DNA from: a virus
Direction: 5' to 3' (one strand)
DNA: 31,501 nt
Virus record (IMG/VR): IMGVR_UViG_3300046740_000150
Location: 1-31,501 of that record
Made by a program: the position numbers and the translations under genes. The notes under the pieces are model-generated. The model searched no databases. It was not told the origin of the DNA and worked only from the letters and a program-made list of their open reading frames with translations. Below are positions 1-7,629 of the stretch, piece after piece; position 1 is the first letter of the stretch; each line of letters opens with the position of its first letter.

Positions 1-2
1 AC

Positions 3-143
3 CAGGGCGCGGCCTCGATGACCGTCTGGGGCTGGGGCGGCGCGACCATCAACGGGGCCGCCTCGCTGGCGCAAGCCAATGGCCTCGGCGCGCTGTACGT
101 GGCGTCCCTGGAAGGGACGTGGACACGCTTCCTCCAAGGCTGA
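3..143 (+). CDS. C-terminal end of an unidentified protein (partial)
   Basis: An open frame enters from the left edge and ends at TGA 141-143, giving the last 46 residues of a protein. The other two forward frames are poorer: one stops at once and the other has worse third-position GC, while this one has strong GC3 like the neighbouring genes. The peptide is rich in Gly, Ala and Trp (for example TVWGWGGATINGAASLAQ) and has no motif I recognise. Its position just before terL would suit a small terminase or a lysis or accessory protein, but nothing in the residues supports either. A strong stem-loop follows 20 bases after the stop, so it may end its own transcription unit. Confidence 0.5.
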   Translation, partial: QGAASMTVWGWGGATINGAASLAQANGLGALYVASLEGTWTRFLQG

Positions 144-162
144 CACGTCGGCCTTGATCTCT

Positions 163-192
163 CGCTGCGCGGCTCGGGCCAGCCGCGCAGCG
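163..192 (+). terminator. Stem-loop, probable terminator before terL
   Basis: A perfect 12-bp inverted repeat (CGCTGCGCGGCT / AGCCGCGCAGCG) is separated by a 6-base loop, CGGGCC. It lies between the stop of the upstream partial gene and terL. Only a weak T-rich patch (TTGTTT, 201-206) follows, so it is not a textbook intrinsic terminator. It could instead stabilise or process mRNA. Confidence 0.55.
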
Positions 193-212
193 GCTGGACC
201 TTGTTTCAGTCC

Positions 213-221
213 TGTGGATAA
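213..221 (-). other. Perfect DnaA-box sequence upstream of terL
   Basis: TGTGGATAA, read on the other strand as TTATCCACA, matches the classical DnaA box exactly. It sits 9 bases before the terL start codon. I see no second copy and no AT-rich unwinding region nearby, so an origin is not supported. It may be chance, or it may let host DnaA influence terL expression. Confidence 0.3.
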
Positions 222-230
222 CCTCGGCCC

Positions 231-1649
231 ATGACCGAGGTGCTGACCTACACCCCGCCGCCCAGCGTCGCCGGGTTCTTCCTCGACGACCGGTTCATCG
301 ACCTGATCGTCGGGCCGATCGGGTCGACCAAGACCACCGCGGCGATCATGAAGATCGCCTACCACGCCAGCCAGATGGCCAGATGCCGCGATGGTGTGAG
401 GAGAAGCAAAGCAGTATGGGTCCGCAATACTCGGGAACAACTAAAGGATACGAGTATTCCCGATTTCTTGCGTTGGTTTCCAGATGGGCTCGCCGGGAAT
501 TTCATTCGGACAGACCTGAAATTCATGCTGCGCTTCGGCAACGTGGAGTGCGAGGTGCTGTTCCGGGGACTGGATGACCAGAACGACGTTCGCCGCCTGC
601 TCTCCCTGCAGACGTCGTTTGGCATCCTCGATGAATTCCGGGAGATCAATCAGGCGGTCTATGACGCCCTGCAGGGCCGGGTCGGCCGCTATCCAAGCAA
701 GCTCGACAATGGCGTCGGGTGCGTTACCGACGACGGCCGCGAGAACAAACACATCTGGGGCTGCTCGAACCCGCCGGACATGGACAGCCATTGGGAGAAG
801 CTGCTCTCTGATCCACCGTCCAATGTCAGCGCGCACTTCCAGCCCTCCGGCCTCAGCGCCGAGGCCGACTGGCTCGAGTACCTGCCGCAGGACTACTACC
901 AGAACCTCGCGGAGGGGAAGTCGCAGGACTGGATCGACGTCTACATCCACGCCAAGTTCGGCCGCACCCTGGCAGGTCTGCCCGTCTACCGCACCTTCAA
1001 GCCCGACTTCCACATCGCCAAGGCCCCGCTCAATCCGATCAGGATCATCGACCGGCCGCTGATCCTGGGGATGGACTTCGGCCTTAACCCCAGCGTCACC
1101 ATCAACCAGATCGACCTGCGCGGGCGGTTCCTGACCTACGACGCCCTGACCTCCGACAACATGGGCATCGAGCGGTTCATCGAGCAGCAGCTGAAACCCA
1201 AGCTGGCCAGCAAGTACCCGGGGTTCTCGATCATCATCGTCGGCGACCCGGCGGGCCAGCAGCGCGCCCAGACCAACGAGCGCACCTGCTTCGACATGCT
1301 GCGGCAGGCCCGCCTGAACGCGGTGCCCGCGCGCACCAACAACATCGCCGCGCGCATCGCCGCGGTGGAGAAGTACCTCAACCGGCAGATCGACGGCGGC
1401 CCGGCGCGGCTCCTCTGTCCTGAGGGGGCCAAGCCGCTGATCGCCGCCTACCGTGGGGGCTACCGCTACAAGCTCAAGAAGTCGGGCGACGCCGAGGACC
1501 TGCCGGACAAGGGCAGCCCCTACTCCCACATCGCCGACGCCGACCAGTACGCGGCCCTGCACGCCGACGCCGAGCAGGGGGGAAACCCCTGGTCGGCTCG
1601 ACAGCAGGCGCGTCCTGTGCAGAGGGTGAACGCGCTCGGTTGGACATGA
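231..1649 (+). CDS. terL: Terminase large subunit
   Basis: This is the ATPase-nuclease motor that translocates DNA into the prohead and cuts concatemers. The N-terminal ATPase shows a variant Walker A at residues 28-36 (GPIGSTKTT) and a Walker B ending in Asp-Glu at 134-135 (GILDE). The C-terminal RNase H-like nuclease shows three acidic clusters: MDFG (Asp282), VGDPAG (Asp339) and the HIADAD stretch (433-438). At 472 residues it is a usual length for the family. The start follows GGATAA at a plausible ribosome-site distance. The portal gene follows after 44 bases that contain a perfect palindrome. Bases about 370-700 have visibly lower GC and less biased codons than the rest of the gene, which suggests recombination within it. 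No small subunit is recognised beside it. Confidence 0.95.
   Translation: MTEVLTYTPPPSVAGFFLDDRFIDLIVGPIGSTKTTAAIMKIAYHASQMARCRDGVRRSKAVWVRNTREQLKDTSIPDFLRWFPDGLAGNFIRTDLKFMLRFGNVECEVLFRGLDDQNDVRRLLSLQTSFGILDEFREINQAVYDALQGRVGRYPSKLDNGVGCVTDDGRENKHIWGCSNPPDMDSHWEKLLSDPPSNVSAHFQPSGLSAEADWLEYLPQDYYQNLAEGKSQDWIDVYIHAKFGRTLAGLPVYRTFKPDFHIAKAPLNPIRIIDRPLILGMDFGLNPSVTINQIDLRGRFLTYDALTSDNMGIERFIEQQLKPKLASKYPGFSIIIVGDPAGQQRAQTNERTCFDMLRQARLNAVPARTNNIAARIAAVEKYLNRQIDGGPARLLCPEGAKPLIAAYRGGYRYKLKKSGDAEDLPDKGSPYSHIADADQYAALHADAEQGGNPWSARQQARPVQRVNALGWT
426..458. repeat. Inverted repeat inside terL
   Basis: AATACTCG (426-433) and CGAGTATT (451-458) are exact reverse complements separated by 17 bases. They lie in the low-GC patch of the terL ATPase domain. 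This may be a chance hairpin or a trace of the event that brought the patch in. Confidence 0.35.
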
Positions 1650-1653
1650 CACA

Positions 1654-1677
1654 GCAGGACGTGTCGACACGTCCTGC
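1654..1677. promoter_or_regulatory. Perfect 24-bp palindrome between terL and portal
   Basis: Two 10-base arms (GCAGGACGTG / CACGTCCTGC) flank TCGA, making a fully symmetric 24-base palindrome. It starts a few bases after the terL stop and ends 16 bases before the portal ATG, just upstream of the portal ribosome site AGGA (1683-1686). It could be a protein-binding operator, an mRNA hairpin controlling portal translation, or a transcript-processing site. There is no U-run, so simple termination is less likely. Confidence 0.5.
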
Positions 1678-1693
1678 GCTATAGGAAACCCCC

Positions 1694-3931
1694 ATGGCCG
1701 TCACCCCCGCCCCCTATGGCCAGCCCGCCACCGTCGGTCCGCAGCAGGTCGGCCTGCCGGGGATGCCGCCGCCCGCCGCCGCCCCCACTTCGACCGCTGT
1801 GGTCATCCAGCACCCGGCCATGCGGGCCATGAGCCTGGGCGCGCTGCAGCAGCGCGACGCCGATGCGCGGAGCGAGGCTGAGGACCGGCAGGCCCAACCG
1901 CTGATCACCGGGCTGGCCGGGCACATCCACCACAAGTTCGTGCTGGCCCGCGACGCGCGGCGCTACGCCGACGTCGAGCAGCGGATGATCGACAACATGC
2001 GGGCGCGGCGGTCGATCTACACCCCGCAGAAGCTGGCGGCGATCCGCATCGAGGGCGGCAGCGAGGTCTACGCCGGGCTCACCGGCCAGAAGTGCCGCGC
2101 CGCCTCGGCGTGGATCAGGGACGTGATGATGTCCACCGGCGAGGACCGGCCGTGGTCGATCAAGCCGACCAAGGTCCCCGAGCTTCCGCCGGAGGTGAAC
2201 GACCTCATCGTGCAGCAGGCGATGGGGCCGCTCAAGGAACAGCTGCTGGCCGCGGCCCAGGGCAACGGGCCGCCGCCGGACCCCGGCTCGACCGTCCACA
2301 TGATGTCGATGATGCGCGATCAGGCGAAGGAGGCGCTGCGCCAGGAGGCTGACAAACGCTGCGTCCGCATGGCCGACAAGATGGAGGACCAACTCCTAGA
2401 GGGCGGCTTCCTCGACGCGATGGACCAGTTCATCAACGACCTGACCACCTTCCCCACCGCCATCGTCAAGGGGCCGGTGATCCGCATGAAGCCCATGCTG
2501 ACCTGGGGGCCGGACAACCAGCCGGTGGTGCAGATCAAGCTGGTGAAGGAGTGGGACCGGGTCGACCCGTTCAAGTTCTACCCCAGCCCGGCGGCGACCT
2601 GCATCGACGACGGCGACATGATCGAGAAGCACCGGCTGTCGCGGAAGGACCTGCAGGACCTCAAGGGCGTGCCCGGCTACGACAGCGGGGCCATCGACAT
2701 GGTGCTCGACAACTATGGTCGCTCGGGGCTGCTGAACTACCTCTACGACGACATGGACCACGACGACGCCGCCGGGCGGCCGCAGACGACCCTGGCCTCC
2801 AACCCCGACGGCCTGATCGACGCCCTGCAGTACTGGGGGTTCGTGCAGGGCCAGCTGCTGCTGGACTGGGGGATGACCAAGCAGCAGGTCCCCGACGCCA
2901 TGAAGGAGTACATGATCGAGGGGTGGCTGGTCGGACCCTACGTCATCAAGGCCATGCTCAATCCCGACCCGCTGAACCGCAAGCCCTACTACGCCGCCAG
3001 TTTCGAGCGGGTGCCGGGGACCTTCTGGGGTCACAGCGTCTGCGATCTGGTCCGTGATCCCCAGGACATCTGCAACGCCGCGGCCCGCAGCATGATCAAC
3101 AACGCCGCCCTGGCCAGCGGACCGCAGGTGGGCATCCTCACCGATCGCATCGCGCCCGGGGAGCAGATCACCCAACTCAAGCCGTGGCGCATCTGGCAGC
3201 TGAACAGCGACCCGATGGGCGGGGCCAGCGCCGACCCGCCGATCCGGTTCTTCCAGCCGCAGAGCATCCTCGGCGACCTGATGCAGCTGTTCGACAAGTT
3301 CTCAACCATGGCCGACGATTACTCGGGCATCCCCCGGTACATGACCGGCACCGCGCAGGCGGGCGGCGCGGGCCGGACCGCCTCCGGCCTCAGCATGCTG
3401 ATGGGCAACGCGGGGAAGATGATCACCTCGGTGATCCAGAACATCGACCTCAACATCATCGAGCCCCTCTTGGAGCGGCTGTACTACTTCAACATGCGCT
3501 ACGAGACCGACCCGGAGCTCAAGGGCGACGTCTGCATCTCGGCCAAGGGGGCGAGCAACATCGTCGCCAAGGACGCCGCCCAGGTCCGCCGCAACGAGTT
3601 CCTGGCCACCACCGCCAACCCGATCGACATGCAGATCATGGGGATCGAGGGCCGCGCCGCGGTGCTGCGCGAGACGGCGAAGACCCTGCAGATGGACACC
3701 GACAAGGTGGTCCCCGACACCGACGCCTTGCGCGAGCGGCTGGCGGTCAAGGCCGCGCTTACCGCCCCCGACCCCAACGCGCCGCCAGGGGCGGGCGGCG
3801 CGGGCGGCGCACCGCCGGGGCCGGGCGGGGTCGCCGGTGGGTCGCCGCCGGGGCCGGGCTCGCAACAGGGCAATGCCCAGCAGCTGACCAACGGGGCTCC
3901 GGTCACCGACACCTTCGGGTCGGGGATGTAG
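1694..3931 (+). CDS. Portal protein
   Basis: This is probably the dodecameric portal at the unique head vertex through which DNA is packaged and ejected. Support comes from its place directly after terL and before scaffold and capsid, its length (745 residues, in the range of large P22-type podovirus portals), and a segment at about residues 543-575 with a YSGIPRYMTG stretch followed by a Gly/Ala-rich run (GAGRTASGLSMLMG). That pattern recurs in podovirus portals. The N-terminal 35 residues are Pro/Ala-rich. Residues about 697-727 form a Gly/Pro low-complexity tail (repeated PPGPG-like units) before a short polar end. The start has a good ribosome site, AGGA seven bases upstream. The next gene begins after 37 bases. 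Confidence 0.88.
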   Translation: MAVTPAPYGQPATVGPQQVGLPGMPPPAAAPTSTAVVIQHPAMRAMSLGALQQRDADARSEAEDRQAQPLITGLAGHIHHKFVLARDARRYADVEQRMIDNMRARRSIYTPQKLAAIRIEGGSEVYAGLTGQKCRAASAWIRDVMMSTGEDRPWSIKPTKVPELPPEVNDLIVQQAMGPLKEQLLAAAQGNGPPPDPGSTVHMMSMMRDQAKEALRQEADKRCVRMADKMEDQLLEGGFLDAMDQFINDLTTFPTAIVKGPVIRMKPMLTWGPDNQPVVQIKLVKEWDRVDPFKFYPSPAATCIDDGDMIEKHRLSRKDLQDLKGVPGYDSGAIDMVLDNYGRSGLLNYLYDDMDHDDAAGRPQTTLASNPDGLIDALQYWGFVQGQLLLDWGMTKQQVPDAMKEYMIEGWLVGPYVIKAMLNPDPLNRKPYYAASFERVPGTFWGHSVCDLVRDPQDICNAAARSMINNAALASGPQVGILTDRIAPGEQITQLKPWRIWQLNSDPMGGASADPPIRFFQPQSILGDLMQLFDKFSTMADDYSGIPRYMTGTAQAGGAGRTASGLSMLMGNAGKMITSVIQNIDLNIIEPLLERLYYFNMRYETDPELKGDVCISAKGASNIVAKDAAQVRRNEFLATTANPIDMQIMGIEGRAAVLRETAKTLQMDTDKVVPDTDALRERLAVKAALTAPDPNAPPGAGGAGGAPPGPGGVAGGSPPGPGSQQGNAQQLTNGAPVTDTFGSGM

Positions 3932-3963
3932 TTGACAAATCAGGCACGTAGCACCAGCGTGCC
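3932..3963 (+). promoter_or_regulatory. Possible promoter element and small hairpin after portal
   Basis: TTGACA (3932-3937), a perfect -35 hexamer, lies immediately after the portal stop codon. The hexamer 17 bases downstream (CAGCGT) is a poor -10. The stretch also holds a 6-bp stem (GGCACG 3943-3948 / CGTGCC 3958-3963). This may be a weak promoter for the scaffold-capsid genes, or chance. Confidence 0.25.
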
Positions 3964-3968
3964 GCCGG

Positions 3969-4220
3969 ATGTTGACCAAGCCCACCGCGGCCGCCCTGAC
4001 TGCCCTTGCGCAGCTTGAGGAGACCCCCCGGTGGCGCGACATCAGCACCATGCTTGAGGACGAGATCGAGGCCCTGACCAAGCGACTGCTGGGCGCGCGG
4101 GAGACCGCAGACGTCCACGAGCTTCGGGGCCGCATCTCGTCCCTGAGAGAATTCCGGCAGACGGTGCTCGACGCACGCGTTATGCTGGCCAACGTGGGAC
4201 GCACAGTCCCGCTCGCATGA
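3969..4220 (+). CDS. Small helical protein between portal and scaffold
   Basis: This encodes an 83-residue, charged, mostly helical protein with heptad-like spacing of Leu and Ala and alternating acidic and basic residues (ISTMLEDEIEALTKRLLGAR and RISSLREFRQTVLDARVMLA). It has no signal peptide or membrane segment. Small helical proteins at this position are common in podovirus head modules, but I do not recognise a named family. A role in assembly alongside portal or scaffold is inferred from position only. No strong ribosome site is seen before the ATG. Confidence 0.7.
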   Translation: MLTKPTAAALTALAQLEETPRWRDISTMLEDEIEALTKRLLGARETADVHELRGRISSLREFRQTVLDARVMLANVGRTVPLA

Positions 4221-4273
4221 GCTGACCAGAGGGATACCGGCCCAGCCGACCCCAGATGCAGCCGGAGATGCGG

Positions 4274-5218
4274 ATGAGAGATCGAGTGCCCGAGGCCGTG
4301 AAGCGGCAAGCGGAAGCCATGGACGCCCTGGACGCGGAGCTTACCGCCCCACCCCAGGAGACCCCACAGGACCCGCCGCCGTCGGAGCCCCCGGCCGAGC
4401 CGCCCGCCGCGCCGCCCCCGGCCGCCGAGGACTGGCAGCACAAGTTCCAGACCCTGCAGGGGAAGTACAACGCCGAGGTTCCTGGCCTTAGGAACCAAAT
4501 CGCTGAACTCACCCGACAGGTCGAGGAGCTTACCGCCAAGCCCGCTGCGACACCGGAGCCGCCGCCCGCGCCGCCCGCGCCGAAGCTGATCACGGACGAG
4601 GACACCGAGACCTATGGAGCCGACCTGATTGACCTGATCCGTCGTGTGGCCGTGGAAACGGACGCCGGGGAGAAGGCCAGACTGCAGGGCGAGATCGCCG
4701 ATATGCGCAAGCAGATGGCGGCCCAGGCGACACAGGTTGAGACCGTGGCGGGAAACGTCGCGGACGAGCGACGGGCGACCTACTTCACCGAACTGGCGAA
4801 GCTCTGCCCGACCTATGAGGAGACCGACGGCCGCCAGGACTTCAAGGACTGGCTGGTGCAGTTGGACGACTTTAGCGGGCTCGTGCGCAACGACATCCTG
4901 CAGGCCGCCTACGCCCGCTTCGATGCGGACCGGACCGCCAAGGTCTTCAACCAGTTCCTCGGGGCCATACCAGCCGCACCCGCACCGCCGGTCCCACCCG
5001 TCGATCCACAGGCCGAACTGTCCGAACAGGTGTCGCCGGGCCAAGCCCGCGCGTCCTCGGTTCCGGCCCCCGACGACGGCAAGAAGGTCTGGTCCATCAC
5101 CGAGATGGATCAGTTCTACAAGGACTTCGCCAGGGGTGTGTATCGGGGACAGCTGGACGTGGCCAAGCGCATCGAAGCGGACATCGACAGGGCTCTCGCT
5201 GAGGGACGCGTCCACTAG
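4274..5218 (+). CDS. Probable head scaffolding protein
   Basis: This probably guides capsid-protein assembly into the prohead and then leaves. Evidence is its place directly before the major capsid gene and its composition: highly charged, helical and coiled-coil-prone, with no enzymatic motif. In order it has an acidic N-terminus, a Pro/Ala/Glu-rich linker (about residues 25-55), a coiled-coil segment (KYNAEVPGLRNQIAELTRQV), a second Pro-rich linker, a helical middle rich in Glu, Lys and Gln, a third Pro-rich stretch, and a charged C-terminal helix ending ALAEGRVH. Three in-frame ATGs lie at 4256, 4268 and 4274. I chose 4274 because GGAG (4264-4267) sits six bases upstream of it, while 4256 has no ribosome site. 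Using 4256 would add six residues. Confidence 0.75.
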   Translation: MRDRVPEAVKRQAEAMDALDAELTAPPQETPQDPPPSEPPAEPPAAPPPAAEDWQHKFQTLQGKYNAEVPGLRNQIAELTRQVEELTAKPAATPEPPPAPPAPKLITDEDTETYGADLIDLIRRVAVETDAGEKARLQGEIADMRKQMAAQATQVETVAGNVADERRATYFTELAKLCPTYEETDGRQDFKDWLVQLDDFSGLVRNDILQAAYARFDADRTAKVFNQFLGAIPAAPAPPVPPVDPQAELSEQVSPGQARASSVPAPDDGKKVWSITEMDQFYKDFARGVYRGQLDVAKRIEADIDRALAEGRVH

Positions 5219-5226
5219 GACCGTCC

Positions 5227-5250
5227 GGGTGAGGGCCTCGACCCTCACCC
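5227..5250 (+). terminator. Stem-loop between scaffold and capsid genes
   Basis: A perfect 9-bp stem (GGGTGAGGG / CCCTCACCC) has loop CCTCGA. It starts 9 bases after the scaffold stop and ends 18 bases before the capsid ATG. No T-run follows, so an attenuator, a stabiliser of capsid mRNA or an RNA-processing site is as likely as a terminator. Confidence 0.45.
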
Positions 5251-5268
5251 CCAGCGCGAGAGACGCTC

Positions 5269-6240
5269 ATGGCCCAAGTCGGCGTTGCCGTTCAACCTCC
5301 CTTCGTTACGACCCCGCCTTATTCAGGGGCGTTCATTCCGCAGCTGTGGTCAGGCAAGCTGAACGTCAAGTTCTATGCCACCACGGTGTTCGGTGAGATC
5401 GCCAACACGTCCTACGAGGGCGAGATCAAGGGGATGGGTGACACCATCACCATCAACAACATCCCGACGATCGCGATCAACGACTACACGGTCGGCCAGA
5501 ACCTCAACTACCAAGTGCCGCCGCCCAACACGATCGACCTGAACATCAACAAGGCGAAGTACTTCGGGGTGAACGTCTCCGACGTCCTCGAATATCAGGC
5601 CAAGCCCGCCCTGATGTCGATGTTCACCGACGACGCCACCAAGCAGATGGCCATCGCCATCGACCGGCAAATCCTGCTGGAAGAATTCAACAATGGTGCG
5701 GCCGCCAACAAGGGCGCGACTGCGGGCGTCATCTCCGCGGCGATCCCGCTGGGCACCGACGCCGCGCCGCTCGACCTGTCGACCGCGCCCGACCAAATCC
5801 TCAAGACGATCCTGGGGATGGCCACCGCGCTCGACGAGCAGAACGTGCCCGACACCGAGCGGTGGATCGTCATCGACCCCGCCACCCGGCTGCGCCTGAT
5901 GCAGTCGCCCCTCCAACAGGCGTACCTGACCGGGGACGACAAGAGCATCCTGCGCAACGGCAAGCTCGGGGTCATCGACCGGTTCACGATCTACCTGTCG
6001 AACCAGCTGCCGAAGGCGGCCGCGGGCTTCAACCCGGACGGCACCGTCAACGGCGGGTCGCTCGCGCGCCGCATGCTGGTCGCCGGGCACTCCTCGGCCC
6101 TCACCTTCGCCGCCCAGATCACCAAGACCGAGAGCCTGCAGAACCCGAACGACTTCGGGCAGCTGGTGCGCGGCCTCAACGTGTTCGGCAAGAAGATGAT
6201 CAAGCCGGAAGCCTGGGTGCTGGCGCAGGTCCAGAAGTAG
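5269..6240 (+). CDS. Major capsid protein
   Basis: This is probably the HK97-fold shell protein. It directly follows the scaffold gene, has a fitting length (323 residues), and is flanked on both sides by stem-loops, as is common for the most highly expressed phage gene. The N-terminus carries aromatic and Pro residues (PPFVTTPPYSGAFIPQLWSG), followed by a segment typical of phage coat proteins: IANTSYEGEIKGMGDTITI, then an acidic helix with TDDATKQMAIAIDRQILLEE, and a P-domain-like WIVIDPATRLRLMQSP. There is no N-terminal protease-processed delta domain of the HK97 kind, which agrees with the separate scaffold. Catalytic motifs are absent. The ribosome site (GAGAGA, 5259-5264) is modest. Confidence 0.88.
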   Translation: MAQVGVAVQPPFVTTPPYSGAFIPQLWSGKLNVKFYATTVFGEIANTSYEGEIKGMGDTITINNIPTIAINDYTVGQNLNYQVPPPNTIDLNINKAKYFGVNVSDVLEYQAKPALMSMFTDDATKQMAIAIDRQILLEEFNNGAAANKGATAGVISAAIPLGTDAAPLDLSTAPDQILKTILGMATALDEQNVPDTERWIVIDPATRLRLMQSPLQQAYLTGDDKSILRNGKLGVIDRFTIYLSNQLPKAAAGFNPDGTVNGGSLARRMLVAGHSSALTFAAQITKTESLQNPNDFGQLVRGLNVFGKKMIKPEAWVLAQVQK

Positions 6241-6266
6241 GCGGTCTCCCTCCGCTGGACAGCGAT

Positions 6267-6292
6267 GCCGGGGTGGCCGACAACACCCCGGC
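6267..6292 (+). terminator. Stem-loop after the major capsid gene, probable terminator
   Basis: A perfect 9-bp stem (GCCGGGGTG / CACCCCGGC) with an 8-base loop (GCCGACAA) is followed by the pyrimidine-rich GTTCTGTCTT. It lies 27 bases past the capsid stop. A terminator just after the capsid gene is known in T7-like phages, where it lowers expression of the downstream tail genes. That role fits the position here but is inferred. Confidence 0.6.
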
Positions 6293-6313
6293 GTTCTGTC
6301 TTGTGAGACCCCA

Positions 6314-6979
6314 ATGGCCGTCACCGCACAGACCATCATCTCGCGCGTCCGCACGCAGCTGATCGACGAATTGCCGACCAAGCGGTGGACCGACGACGAG
6401 CTCCTGCGGTGGCTCTCCGACGCCCAGCGAACTGTGGTCGCCATAAAGCCCTCGCAGGGCCTCGTGCAGACCTCGATCCAGCTGGTGCCCGGCACCATGC
6501 AGACCTTGCCGCCGGGGATGTTCCTGCTGCTCGACATCCAGCGGAACCTGGGTCTGGACGGCAACACGCCGGGCCGGGCGGTGACCCAGATCAGCCGCGA
6601 GAACCTCGATCGCGTGGAGCCGAACTGGCACGCGTCGCTCAGGAGCGACGTCACCCTGCACTACCTCTACGACACCAAGCAGCCGCTGGTGTTCTTCGTC
6701 TACCCGCCGTCGACCGGGCAGAACTGGCTCGACCTCAACTACGCCCAGACCCCGCCCGACTTCACCGCGCTCACCGATCCGATGACCATCGAGGTGCTCT
6801 ACCAGACGGCGCTGTTCGACTACGTGATGTTCCGCGCCCACCAGAAGGACAGCGACTACTCCGCGGGCGAGAGCAAGGCGCAGGTCTACCTCGCCCTGTT
6901 CCAGATGTTCGTCGGCGTGCATGAGGGGGCGAAGGTGGAAGACGCCCCGCCTGACCCGGACAGGGGAGCCGTCGCATGA
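6314..6979 (+). CDS. Head-tail adaptor-like protein (DUF6682-like)
   Basis: This 221-residue protein probably joins portal to tail. The N-terminus resembles phage adaptor proteins of the DUF6682 type: a first helix (TAQTIISRVRTQLIDEL), a TDDELLRWLSDAQR helix, then beta-rich segments around VPGTMQTLPPGMFLLLDI, and a C-terminal helical part (IEVLYQTALFDYVMFRAH, then SKAQVYLALFQMFVG). The family name is from memory and untested. It is the first gene after the capsid and its post-capsid stem-loop, the usual place for adaptors. Its end overlaps the next start by four bases (ATGA, 6976-6979), implying coupled translation. Confidence 0.65.
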   Translation: MAVTAQTIISRVRTQLIDELPTKRWTDDELLRWLSDAQRTVVAIKPSQGLVQTSIQLVPGTMQTLPPGMFLLLDIQRNLGLDGNTPGRAVTQISRENLDRVEPNWHASLRSDVTLHYLYDTKQPLVFFVYPPSTGQNWLDLNYAQTPPDFTALTDPMTIEVLYQTALFDYVMFRAHQKDSDYSAGESKAQVYLALFQMFVGVHEGAKVEDAPPDPDRGAVA

Positions 6980-7629
6980 CCGCGATCTTCGACCTGACCC
7001 CGCTGATCCTTCCGTTCGTGCGCGACTGCTCGACCCCGGCCGCGGTGATCGCCGCGCGCTTCGCCGCCATTGAGTTCTACAAAAACACGCTGTGGCAGCA
7101 GGAGGAGCTTGAGCCGGTCGACCTGTTCGAGGGACAGGCCACCTACCCGATCGACACCATGCCCAACACCGTCCCGGCCGCGGTGATGCGGGTGAAGATC
7201 GACGGCATCAACCTGCCGCTGACGTTCGCCACCAAGGACAGGCTCGACCAGCTATACCACTACACCGACTGGACCACCCTGGTCGGCAACCCGCGCTACT
7301 GCACCCAGATCGTCACCGACCAGATCATCCTCGTGCCCGCGCCGGACGACATCATCGCCCAGCCCAAGGCGATGAAGCTGCTGGTCGCCACCCAGCCGAC
7401 GCCGGACGCCGACGAGATCGACGACGAGGTGTTCAGCTACTACGCCGAGACCCTGGCCTACGGGGCTCGAGCCCGGCTGGTGGAGACCGCGGGCCAGCCC
7501 TACTACGACCCGCAAAGCGCGCCGTTCCTGTGGAAGAAGTTCTACGTAGGGATCAGCGAGGCGAAGGCGCGGCGCATGCGCGAGCACACCCGGGCGGTCC
7601 AGTCCGTGCAGCTGAGGCCCTGGGTATGA
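6976..7629 (+). CDS. Second adaptor/connector-type protein (tail tubular A-like)
   Basis: This 217-residue soluble protein has an alternating helical and beta layout like phage head-tail connectors. An N-terminal helical bundle (PAAVIAARFAAIEFYKNTLW) leads to a beta region with DLFEGQATYPID and QIVTDQIILVPAP, and to C-terminal helices (FSYYAETLAYGARARLVE, SEAKARRMREHTRAV). The same design of helical N-terminus, beta insert and helical C-terminus occurs in the preceding protein, so the two may be distant relatives. Placement between adaptor and fibre genes suits a tail tubular or stopper role. It starts inside the preceding stop (ATGA) and ends inside the next start (ATGA). Confidence 0.55.
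   Translation: MTAIFDLTPLILPFVRDCSTPAAVIAARFAAIEFYKNTLWQQEELEPVDLFEGQATYPIDTMPNTVPAAVMRVKIDGINLPLTFATKDRLDQLYHYTDWTTLVGNPRYCTQIVTDQIILVPAPDDIIAQPKAMKLLVATQPTPDADEIDDEVFSYYAETLAYGARARLVETAGQPYYDPQSAPFLWKKFYVGISEAKARRMREHTRAVQSVQLRPWV

Noticed and set aside
1679-1690. CTATAGGAAA resembling the core of a T7-type promoter
   Set aside because: The upstream part of such a promoter does not match, no second copy is seen in the window, and AGGA there is better explained as the portal ribosome site.
7530-7625. N-terminal extension of the small beta-sandwich protein
   Set aside because: It would overlap the preceding gene by 100 bases in a shadow frame; ATG 7626 has the usual ATGA coupling.
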